This document shows, in pieces, positions 44,348 through 53,183 of a DNA stretch of 64,000 bases. The notes under the pieces are model-generated. The model had not been told where the DNA came from. It searched no databases and saw only the letters and a list, made by a program, of their open reading frames with translations. Both the position numbers and the translations under genes were made by a program. Each line of letters starts with the position of its first letter. Position 1 is the first letter of the stretch. The DNA is from Evansella sp. AB-P1. GTDB lineage: Bacteria > Bacillota > Bacilli > Bacillales > Salisediminibacteriaceae. The stretch spans positions 1 through 64,000 of the forward strand of contig NZ_JARUKY010000014.1 of NCBI RefSeq assembly GCF_029688925.1, given 5' to 3'.

Positions 44348-44386
44348 AGGGGACGGTTCTTTTGGGTCAAAAGAACCGTCCCCACG
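44348..44386. repeat. GGGACGGTTCT hairpin, complete copy
   Basis: GGGGACGGTTCTTTTGGGTC followed by AAAAGAACCGTCCCCACG: a 15-bp stem, one of the best preserved copies. It lies between the GH1 gene and the truncated gene. Confidence 0.88.
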
Positions 44387-44409
44387 AACCCCTGAACCAC
44401 CACAATCCA

Positions 44410-45939
<1,530 letters not shown>

Positions 45940-46010
45940 TCATTAATTACTACCATCAAGCTTGTTATATCAGGGTTTAATAAGTTGTAAACAAACGGAT
46001 TTGATGTTAA

Positions 46011-46043
46011 AATGACCACAGTCACTAGTTGACTTAGGTCATT
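46011..46043. promoter_or_regulatory. 33-bp palindrome upstream of the TetR gene
   Basis: AATGACC and AGTCA on the left pair with TGACT and GGTCATT on the right around a centre at 46027. The layout TGACC-N2-AGTCA-N5-TGACT-N2-GGTCA suits a pair of TetR dimers and lies 28 nt before the GTG start, so autoregulation is likely. Confidence 0.65.
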
Positions 46044-46070
46044 TTTATAAACTAAGGAGGGATAACTGCG

Positions 46071-46652
46071 GTGTTAAGAGAAGAACGAAAAAAAGAATTA
46101 AAAAAGGACATATTTTTAAAATCCATAGAATTATTTAAAGAATATGGATATGAAAATGTTAGTGTAGAAAAGATTGCGTCGGCGTGTGGAATAGCCAAAG
46201 GAACGTTCTTTAATTATTTCCCTAAAAAAGAGCATGTCCTATTACATCTTGGAAGTTCTCAAATTGTCCTGGTTAAAGAGATAATACAAACACATCAATG
46301 TTCTAATATCAAAAGTAAAGTACACCATATTTTTCGAGAGCTGCTAGCCACCTACTCCCAACACGCTGACCTACTAAAACTTACCATATCAGAAACGATA
46401 CGATCTGCTTTAAAAGCAGAATCAGCTAACATCCTTACCTTAACTGATACTCTTACTGACATGTTCATTGATGCAAAGAACACAGGGTTATTCCAAAGTG
46501 CTTTTGACCCGAAAACCATTTCCTCTGTACTAGTTGGAATCTATTTTAATTCACTTATTACCTGGTCTTTATCAGAATCACCTGATGAAGACTTAGAAAT
46601 TATTTTTAACTCACAATTTGAAGTTGTTTGGGAAGGGATCGAGAAAAAATAG
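46071..46652 (+). CDS. TetR/AcrR-family transcription regulator
   Basis: A 193-residue regulator with the N-terminal HTH (KSIELFKEYGYENVSVEKIA, then SACGIAKGTFFNYFPKKEHV) and a helical ligand domain. The GTG start follows AAGGAGGGATAACTGCG. The DUF3995 membrane protein gene begins 31 nt downstream, so they form an operon. A composite palindrome just upstream is its probable operator. The ligand is unknown. Confidence 0.9.
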   Translation: MLREERKKELKKDIFLKSIELFKEYGYENVSVEKIASACGIAKGTFFNYFPKKEHVLLHLGSSQIVLVKEIIQTHQCSNIKSKVHHIFRELLATYSQHADLLKLTISETIRSALKAESANILTLTDTLTDMFIDAKNTGLFQSAFDPKTISSVLVGIYFNSLITWSLSESPDEDLEIIFNSQFEVVWEGIEKK

Positions 46653-46683
46653 ATACAAACTGTATCTACTAGGAGGTAAGTAA

Positions 46684-47115
46684 ATGTTTTTATTTCTTAT
46701 TTATTCCTCTGCTCTGCTATTAAGTTTTGTTAGTTTAATGCATTTTTATTGGGTTCTAGGTGGGAAAGTGGGGATCCAAACAGCAGTACCTGAAAAAGCA
46801 AGTGGAGGTGCAACGTTCACACCAAGTAAATTTGCTACTCTATTTGTTGCAGTTGGGTTATTAGTTGTAGCCTTTATTTTATTAGTTCAATATAATCTAA
46901 TACCATTTATGGAACCAAACACATTTACGAAATGGGTTTGTATAGTATTTACTTTCGTATTTGGAATAAGATCCATCGGTGATTTTCAGTATCTTGGCTT
47001 CTTTAAAAGGATAAAACATTCCACCTTCGCCAAATACGATACATTCATTTACAGTCCCCTGTGCCTATATTTAGCCGTTGCATTTTTCATTGCATCGTGG
47101 GGACGGTTCTCTTGA
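46684..47115 (+). CDS. DUF3995 membrane protein
   Basis: A 143-residue protein with four transmembrane segments and the DUF3995 pattern: HFYWVLGGKVGIQTAVPEKA early, TFVFGIRSIGDFQYLGFFKR, then DTFIYSPLCLYLAVAFFIAS. The function is unknown; its pairing with TetR suggests a stress- or drug-responsive membrane protein. The ATG follows TAGGAGGTAAGTAA. The C-terminal WGRFS and the TGA stop codon come from an intergenic repeat half (47098-47120), as in the P-type ATPase gene. Confidence 0.82.
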   Translation: MFLFLIYSSALLLSFVSLMHFYWVLGGKVGIQTAVPEKASGGATFTPSKFATLFVAVGLLVVAFILLVQYNLIPFMEPNTFTKWVCIVFTFVFGIRSIGDFQYLGFFKRIKHSTFAKYDTFIYSPLCLYLAVAFFIASWGRFS

Positions 47116-47120
47116 GTCAA
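47098..47120. repeat. GGGACGGTTCT repeat half, inside the 3' end of the DUF3995 gene
   Basis: TGGGGACGGTTCTCTTGAGTC; the inverse arm CGCGAGAACCGTCCCCACG is at 47268-47287, about 150 nt away. The pair looks like one hairpin split by an insertion. Confidence 0.75.
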
Positions 47121-47301
47121 ACGCACTCTCCCTCTTCGATATAAAGCAACTATATGTATAATTTATTAAAGGAATAAACCAGATTACTCTCACCATTTCA
47201 GTAAGCTAAATCCCAACCGGGTGGGTCCTCACGATGCAAATGCAATCCGATAAGAAGCAAATCGCATCGCGAGAACCGTCCCCACGAACCTCGATGAATC
47301 A

Positions 47302-47730
47302 TTATGCTTGTTCTTGTTCTTCATTTTCACCTATCAATCTTTCAATCAGATTCTTTAGGCTTATGAGATTTATTAAAGAAAATATCAATTTCAGCAATAG
47401 CTTTCTTAATTGCGGATCGAGTTTCTTCGATTTTTTATGTTTCTTTTTAAGTTCCTTTAGCAAAGACAATAGTTTTTCTAATACGGCTTCAATTTTTTCT
47501 TCTATTCTTCTTAGAAACCTTCTTAGATTATCTAGATCTGGTGAAATGTCGTCCTTATTGATATTTAATAATGATTCTATGTCAAGGTGTTTCTCTAGCA
47601 CTGGTTTTATTAAATTAATCTTACTAGTGTCTTTTAATAGTGATTCAATTAAATCACATAATCCTGAATCGGATTTTATCTCAGGTAGTTCTAATAGTTC
47701 TTTAAGGGTTGTCTCTGTTTTATTTTTCAT
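47302..47730 (-). CDS. Helical hypothetical protein
   Basis: A 142-residue protein, almost wholly alpha-helical and rich in Leu, Lys and Glu. A likely coiled coil spans about residues 65-100 (LRRFLRRIEEKIEAVLEKLL), followed by a basic stretch KKKHKKSKK and an amphipathic C-terminal half. No family is recognised. The ATG at 47730 is preceded by AAAGGAGAATGTGAA, which supports this strand over the open frame on the other strand. The low-complexity composition makes homology hard to judge. Confidence 0.6.
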   Translation of the reverse strand: MKNKTETTLKELLELPEIKSDSGLCDLIESLLKDTSKINLIKPVLEKHLDIESLLNINKDDISPDLDNLRRFLRRIEEKIEAVLEKLLSLLKELKKKHKKSKKLDPQLRKLLLKLIFSLINLISLKNLIERLIGENEEQEQA

Positions 47731-47934
47731 TTCACATTCTCCTTTCCAAGTAAACTCTTAGTTTGTACTAATCTATTCAAGAATATTGACTTGGTTCGGA
47801 AAATGATGACTATGCCTTGTCTATTTGGGGTTGTGTTACGCATGGCTATACATGTTTGTCCATAGTCTGTTTTTGATTGTCCATTAGTTCTGTTCAGCTA
47901 AAATTCACTTCAATCAAAGATGCCGCTTACTATT

Positions 47935-49770
47935 TTAATCCTTTAAACTTGAGATATCAGCTAACAGTTTCCTATTGATCGAATCTTCATATAAAGTTTT
48001 CATTGCCTGGAATACTTCTTCTGAATCCTCCCAATTTGTGATAACCTTTGAATCTGAGAATAAACGAGTGTACTTAGCAGTAGGAAGCTTTGCCCTACTT
48101 TGAAAAGCGTTATGATGCTCCTCTAACATTTCGATAATTTTTTGTCGTTGTTCAGGTTGTAATGGACCTAATTCTAAAGTTAACTTCAATCGGTCATCCT
48201 TTAATCTTTCAAACCAATAGGTAAACGTACTATCATGCCACCACCATTTTTCTCGTGTTTTTCCATAAATCTCTTCCAACTCCCTAAATGCCGCAACAAG
48301 AAATGATACGTTATATTTTTTAAAACGGTAGTCATCGTCATGAATGTTATATGCCTTACTAAATTTTTTAAAAGGAGCCTTTGGAAACTCTCCTTCCCTT
48401 TGTTGTATATGTGTTCGAGTCTGTGAAATATGTATTTCCTCACTTTCTTCCATTTTTTCAATGGCCACCGCAATTTGTTTAAATACGTTATTTATATCAG
48501 GATCATGATAGAGAGATTCCATACCGTTTACTATTTCTTGTTTATTTGCCCAATCCACAATATTAATAGTATTTGTATAAACTTTTGTATACTTTTTTCC
48601 TTCTAGCTTGCCACTAGATTGGAAAGAAACTCCTTGTTTTTCCAATTCAGTTAATAACCTATATCTACTTTCATATGGAATTGGACCCACTTCAACATTT
48701 ATTTTCAAACGTTCATCCCATGTTCGTTTAAACCAGATGATTAACCCTTGACCAAGCCAGTAGTCTTCCTCTGGCTTACCAATAACCTCTTCAAAGTCAG
48801 ACCAGTCGGGTAAAATAAAATTAGGTGTAGAGACATGTGCTTTGTATACTTCTTCAGGCATCTCTTCATTTTTGACAAAATCCAGGAAAGCCTCTCTAAT
48901 AACATTGCTTCCTATTTTGAACACGTAATCGATTGTTTCTTTATTTTTTTCATAAAGTTGATTTAGTAAGTCCTTTTCTGTTTTTTGGAAGCTTTCTAAT
49001 TGCTTACTCAATTCCATGTATCTTGGTTTTGTATGATATTCAAGATGTTGACTAACGTACAATAAATCAATAGCATATCGGTTCATCTGATAGACATCCA
49101 AAGCAAGCTCAATAGCTTCCTCATCATCAACTAACTCTTCCTGTAAAATTGCTGTGTAATATCTTAAAAAATGATAAACGTTATGGGAAATAGCATCTTT
49201 ATGTAGTTCAATGTATTGCGTTATAATTTCTAAAATATCTTTATAATCTAATACAAAGTAATCTTCATATGAAGGTTCATCAGTAGAAAGAGTAAGGAAT
49301 ATAGGTATAATCTCATAACCTGAATACTCTTCTCTTGCATATGCTAGATAATCTTCAAGCTGTCCCTTGGATTCCCCTGAGTAGAATTTATTCTCTATAA
49401 TAACAATTAAATTTTGAGATGGTATTTTTAATAAAAGATCTATAGATCGGTTCATACTTGTTTTGACCTCTCGCATAACTTGAGTATCCCAAAATGAACG
49501 GTACATATGCAGTAACACATCAGCATTTGCTATTTTCTCATCATTTTCAGGTTTTGTTACCAATCGAGATAATATTTTTTTCACAAAAAAATCACCTAAC
49601 TGATGATTTTCATTCGGGTCTAACAGCCAACCAAGGAAATTAGAGTGTCTAATCTCGAAACGTTCCACCTTTAATACTTTAAATGGATTAAAACGCTTAA
49701 ATTTCTGATTCAGCTGCTCGAATTCTCTTGTATGATCAAGATGTGCTATTGATTCTAGTGAATAAGCCAT
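47935..49770 (-). CDS. PD-(D/E)XK nuclease-family protein with duplicated C-terminal domain
   Basis: A 611-residue protein. The N-terminal 220 residues fit the PDDEXK_4 nuclease family: NFLGWLLDPNENHQLGDFF, then the active-site pattern RSIDLLLKI (Asp about 111) and IVIIENKFYSGE (E-x-K about 126-128), with QLEDYLAY after. A helical linker leads to two homologous units (about 322-425 and 492-597), each with W..R-LK-ELGP, a short helix, F-QS-KL-KYT-and VI-W. It may be an antiphage or DNA-repair enzyme; no methylase partner is adjacent. The ATG at 49770 follows AAAGGGAGTGAGAAA. Confidence 0.78.
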   Translation of the reverse strand: MAYSLESIAHLDHTREFEQLNQKFKRFNPFKVLKVERFEIRHSNFLGWLLDPNENHQLGDFFVKKILSRLVTKPENDEKIANADVLLHMYRSFWDTQVMREVKTSMNRSIDLLLKIPSQNLIVIIENKFYSGESKGQLEDYLAYAREEYSGYEIIPIFLTLSTDEPSYEDYFVLDYKDILEIITQYIELHKDAISHNVYHFLRYYTAILQEELVDDEEAIELALDVYQMNRYAIDLLYVSQHLEYHTKPRYMELSKQLESFQKTEKDLLNQLYEKNKETIDYVFKIGSNVIREAFLDFVKNEEMPEEVYKAHVSTPNFILPDWSDFEEVIGKPEEDYWLGQGLIIWFKRTWDERLKINVEVGPIPYESRYRLLTELEKQGVSFQSSGKLEGKKYTKVYTNTINIVDWANKQEIVNGMESLYHDPDINNVFKQIAVAIEKMEESEEIHISQTRTHIQQREGEFPKAPFKKFSKAYNIHDDDYRFKKYNVSFLVAAFRELEEIYGKTREKWWWHDSTFTYWFERLKDDRLKLTLELGPLQPEQRQKIIEMLEEHHNAFQSRAKLPTAKYTRLFSDSKVITNWEDSEEVFQAMKTLYEDSINRKLLADISSLKD

Positions 49771-50037
49771 TTTCTCACTCCCTTTATACGGCAAAAGTGG
49801 ACGGTTTTCGTTTGCCGGAATAAACTCTTCCTGTTTCAACGGTGCTATGTTCTATTATGTGCTTAATCTAATCCTTTATAACGACCCTTTCTATTGTAGA
49901 AGTAACTGAACCATGGTACATCTTTCACATTGCCTTTTCTTTCTTGTCATTTACTATAGATACTTTTTTTCCATCGTCCAGACAATTAATAAATCCGGGA
50001 AATATCATAAGACATAAATAATCTATAATAAGCGTAG

Positions 50038-50150
50038 TCATGACGATGCTTGAACGAGTAATTTGAGGTATACGTTCCCATTTCCTACTCCTATATTTTG
50101 ACCAGCTATAAATGAAACAGCTAACCCTAATCCTATTGCTCCAACGTACC
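50038..50150 (-). pseudogene. MATE-family transporter remnant
   Basis: The minus strand reads GPRYVGAIGLGLAVSFIAGQ then NIGVGNGNVYL before a TGA stop. The AxS..xGQNxGxGN pattern is typical of the middle of MATE multidrug exporters. The rest of the gene is absent, so this is a fragment of about 37 codons without a start. Confidence 0.5.
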
Positions 50151-50189
50151 GTGGCCCCCTCCTTGTCCCTCAGTTTTTTTTAGAAGATA

Positions 50190-50222
50190 AAAAGAGGCGA
50201 GGGACTGTTCCCCCGTCTCATC
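50190..50222 (-). terminator. Terminator after the GNAT-Mur ligase gene
   Basis: On the minus strand GAGACGGGGG and CCCTCGCCTC form an imperfect stem followed by TTTTTATC, 7 nt past the stop codon. Confidence 0.65.
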
Positions 50223-50228
50223 ACAACC

Positions 50229-51989
50229 TTATCTTTTTCGCAATTTCGCTAATAAAGGACCTAAGGACCTGTCTTTCATGGATGTCTTAAAAAGCAATGC
50301 TGTTTCTTTATTTAACTGAGGTAAAAGGATTTCCTCTAACTCGTCAACGGAATGACAGACTATAACGTTACCTACAGCATCTACATCCTTTGCACCCTTG
50401 GCAATTTCGTAAGCGTATTTCCCATAGGCAATGAATGTATCCACCGGATAGTTAGCAACGGATTTTCCTACATATTCATGAATCTTAGCTTCCTTTTCGC
50501 CTAAAAAGGACATGCTACCAATCACACAAATTTTCTTTTTCCCTACTCCCATCTCATGAAATGTTTTTACCGCTGCTTCCACGGATGTAGGGTTGGAATT
50601 CCAAGTATCATCAATTATCGTTGCTTCATTGTATCCTACGAATGTTTCCATATGTTTCTCAATATTTTTAAATGACCTGAGCTGTTCGATCGCTTCACGT
50701 ACACCGAATCCAATTTGATGGGCCGCTGCAATAGCCGTTAATGCATTATACACCTCATGCACCCCATATCCCGGTACAAATCCATCATACTTCATATGTT
50801 GAAGATGAAGCGTGAAACTCATTCCATCCTTCTCATACTTGATGTGGGATGCTTTGTAGTCGGCTGGAGAATCAATACCAAAGGTGACTACCTTCCCTTT
50901 AAATTTATCTAACGATATTTTCTTTGTGTTTTCATCATCTGCATTTATGATGAGTGTTCCAGAGTGGCCAAGTCCTTTCAACATTTTACCCTTTGCTTGA
51001 ATATAATTATCCACCGTTCCACATAGATTCAGATGATCGACACCAATATTCGTAATAATACCTATAGTTGGTTGAAAAAAGTCGCACGTTTTTTCCAATA
51101 ATCTCGGACCGTTTACCGGGGTCTCATAGACGGCCACATCCGTCTCTTCTGTTATTTCCGTTAAATAATGAAGGTTACTGTGGGGCGTATTTCTACTTCT
51201 CATCGTTGATACGACACTATATTCATGTAATATATGGGCAATCATTTCCTTCACTGTTGTTTTACCACAGGTTCCTGTAATGGCGTAAACGGGGATATCA
51301 AACCTATTACGGTAAAAATTAATAAACTCTCGATATGCATTATTTACATTTTCCACTTCAATATACGTCACATCTGGTAAGTACTCCTTTACATGACCCT
51401 TTTGAAAAACAATAGCGCAATTTCCATTACCCTTATGACTCTGCAACTTTTCACCACTTTTTCCTAGAAGAAATAAAACGGTTCCAGGATTATTTATAGC
51501 TTTCATATAATAAGAGAATTGATGTATTATCATTTCCTTAGGTCCATGGACAACCTTTCCATTGATACACTTGCAAAAGTCGTAAAATTCTATTTTTTCG
51601 TTCCGAAAGGGGTACTTCATTTCCACTAAGGTAATACTATAAATCTTTCTTTTTTCCTTAAATCCATTTCTAAAAAACATCTGAACACTGTTCGGAGTAC
51701 AATACGCATAGATTTTCTTTGGGTTTAGGGGCTTCAGGCGATTCATCCGTTCCTTAAATAATTTACGATATATTCCTAACCCTCTATATTGTTCTAGCAC
51801 TAAATCACTTTTACACATGACTCCCAACCTCGTAGGTAAATACGCACAAACCCCTACTAATTCCCCATGTAATTTAGCACCTAACCAGATCGCCCCTTCG
51901 TCACTAGTTAACCTCATCCGTTCTTTCCTGTAGGCACTCTTGAGGGTAGAAACCTCATAGAAAGATACCTCTTCAATTTTCACATCCAT
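50229..51989 (-). CDS. GNAT acetyltransferase-Mur ligase fusion
   Basis: A 586-residue two-domain protein. Residues 1-130 are a GNAT acyltransferase-like domain (GELVGVCAYLPTRLG, VLEQYRGLGIYRKLFKERMN, then YCTPNSVQMFFRNGFKEKRK). Residues 230-586 are a Mur ligase: P-loop YAITGTCGKTTVKEM (about 236-250), TPVNGPRLLEK, IGIITNIGVDHLNLCG, a central domain and a C-terminal DDTWNSNPTSVEAAVKTFHE segment. Mur ligases form amide bonds through an acyl phosphate, using ATP. The N-terminus differs from MurE/MurF, so cell-wall precursor synthesis is not assumed. The ATG at 51989 follows GAGAGGTGGATAGT. It is divergent from the small helical protein genes. Confidence 0.85.
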   Translation of the reverse strand: MDVKIEEVSFYEVSTLKSAYRKERMRLTSDEGAIWLGAKLHGELVGVCAYLPTRLGVMCKSDLVLEQYRGLGIYRKLFKERMNRLKPLNPKKIYAYCTPNSVQMFFRNGFKEKRKIYSITLVEMKYPFRNEKIEFYDFCKCINGKVVHGPKEMIIHQFSYYMKAINNPGTVLFLLGKSGEKLQSHKGNGNCAIVFQKGHVKEYLPDVTYIEVENVNNAYREFINFYRNRFDIPVYAITGTCGKTTVKEMIAHILHEYSVVSTMRSRNTPHSNLHYLTEITEETDVAVYETPVNGPRLLEKTCDFFQPTIGIITNIGVDHLNLCGTVDNYIQAKGKMLKGLGHSGTLIINADDENTKKISLDKFKGKVVTFGIDSPADYKASHIKYEKDGMSFTLHLQHMKYDGFVPGYGVHEVYNALTAIAAAHQIGFGVREAIEQLRSFKNIEKHMETFVGYNEATIIDDTWNSNPTSVEAAVKTFHEMGVGKKKICVIGSMSFLGEKEAKIHEYVGKSVANYPVDTFIAYGKYAYEIAKGAKDVDAVGNVIVCHSVDELEEILLPQLNKETALLFKTSMKDRSLGPLLAKLRKR

Positions 51990-52191
51990 ACTATCCACCT
52001 CTCGCACAGAATATAGCTATTCTTGCTGATGTTTATCCTTCTATAAATTATTCTTTTTAGCATGGGTTGTATAGACGTTTCTCTCTTTTTTCACTAAATC
52101 TAGGTATATATTAGCAATACCATTCCTTATGTCTTAAGAATTAGGTCGTATTATTTCTATTACTTGATTATAGGTATAAATAATTTAATGA

Positions 52192-52219
52192 ACCTTTTTA
52201 CATATTCACCCATACTATA
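52192..52219 (+). promoter_or_regulatory. Possible SigK-type sporulation promoter
   Basis: AC at 52192, a 17-nt spacer and CATACTATA (52211-52219) fit the SigK pattern AC-N16/17-CATANNNTA, 21 nt before the start codon. It is weak evidence because the motif is short. Confidence 0.4.
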
Positions 52220-52240
52220 TTGCGGAGGTGATTAAAGCAC

Positions 52241-52636
52241 ATGAGTATGCCAAGTATTCCAAAACAACCATACCGCCCTGATCTAGATGAAACATTGATT
52301 GATTTGTTGGAGTCCATTGCTTTAGAGGAAACTGCGTTATCTCACTTACTTAATGCAGAGGCAGAAAAAGTTCAAGCTTTCCTTTATAAATACGTTCATT
52401 CTGATAATATTGATTTTCAGGATCTGATTACCTTCAATCAGACGATAAATAGCACATTAAGTTCTATCGTTATGAAGGAATTTCTATTATTAAGGAAGCT
52501 CGAAACAACACTCCAATTAAAGGATGTAAAGAGAAGACCAAAAAGTGAACCAAAGGAGCCTAAGAAGAAGAAGTGCCCGCCTCTTTGTCCACCTGGCTGT
52601 GCTTGCGACGAGTGCAGAAAGGAAAAGAAAAAATGA
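52241..52636 (+). CDS. Small helical protein with Cys-rich tail (AEAEK family)
   Basis: A 131-residue protein. Residues 15-95 are helical with LLESIALEETALSHLLNAEA and EKVQAF, closely matching the paralogue at 56077 (LLLSIAYEELGLAHILHAEA). Such LLxSIAxEExxLxHxxxAExEK proteins occur in many Bacillus species, often with other tails. The tail here is basic and Cys-rich: KRRPKSEPKEPKKKKCPPLC then PPGCACDECRKEKKK. The ATG follows GCGGAGGTGATTAAAGCAC. Its stop codon overlaps the next gene (ATGA). It may be a spore structural protein or the substrate of the nearby ligases; both are inferences. Confidence 0.75.
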   Translation: MSMPSIPKQPYRPDLDETLIDLLESIALEETALSHLLNAEAEKVQAFLYKYVHSDNIDFQDLITFNQTINSTLSSIVMKEFLLLRKLETTLQLKDVKRRPKSEPKEPKKKKCPPLCPPGCACDECRKEKKK

Positions 52637-53154
52637 CAAATAGGATTGAGAATGTATTAGTAAAACATTCTGAATCAAGTGTCAACCTGGAGAAAACCAT
52701 AGTGAACTGCGTGCACCTTTATCATCAATTATGGATTACGATTTTTCGTGAGAAAAAAATGATCCAAGATGACTTTAAGGACAGCTTTTATTTGCATTCC
52801 GCGTTCCATAACAATATTCTCTATCTTCAGAAGCTACTCTTAAACAAACATTTCACTATGCTTTATCTCCATTCAAAAACAGGAATTGAAAAAGAGGATA
52901 AGGAGCTCGAAACATTACTAAAAGATACCATTACCAAGTATAAAAATATCCTATCCTCTCACTACTTTTATGATGGAGAAGTGATACTGTTAACTTCCCA
53001 ACTTGTGGAAATGGAAAATTTTTATGATATGAAAAGGAAAATAGCACTCCGACTACAAGAAAATTATCCAGAGCCTGCACCCCCACTAATAAATATCCAT
53101 CAACAAATGTCATTCAACAAAAAGAAAAGCCGTAATCGCTCCCCTAGACAATAA
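52633..53154 (+). CDS. Helical hypothetical protein coupled to the Cys-tailed protein
   Basis: A 173-residue, mostly helical protein starting MTNRIENVLVKHSESSVNLE, with YHQLWITIFREKKMIQDDFK and a basic, Pro-containing tail (NKKKSRNRSPRQ). No family is recognised. Its ATG overlaps the stop codon of the preceding gene (ATGA), so translation is coupled. The coding end overlaps the left arm of a terminator. Confidence 0.7.
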   Translation: MTNRIENVLVKHSESSVNLEKTIVNCVHLYHQLWITIFREKKMIQDDFKDSFYLHSAFHNNILYLQKLLLNKHFTMLYLHSKTGIEKEDKELETLLKDTITKYKNILSSHYFYDGEVILLTSQLVEMENFYDMKRKIALRLQENYPEPAPPLINIHQQMSFNKKKSRNRSPRQ

Positions 53155-53176
53155 GGAGCCTTACGGCTGTTTTTTT
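53128..53176 (+). terminator. Terminator after the helical protein operon
   Basis: AGCCGTAA and GCTCC pair with GGAGC and TTACGGCT, followed by seven T. The left arm lies inside the coding sequence. Confidence 0.9.
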
Positions 53177-53183
53177 ATCCCTT

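Noticed and set aside
47234-47761. 175-codon Ser/Phe-rich frame on the plus strand
   Set aside because: It is antisense to the helical protein gene at 47302-47730, which has a strong ribosome binding site; this frame has none.
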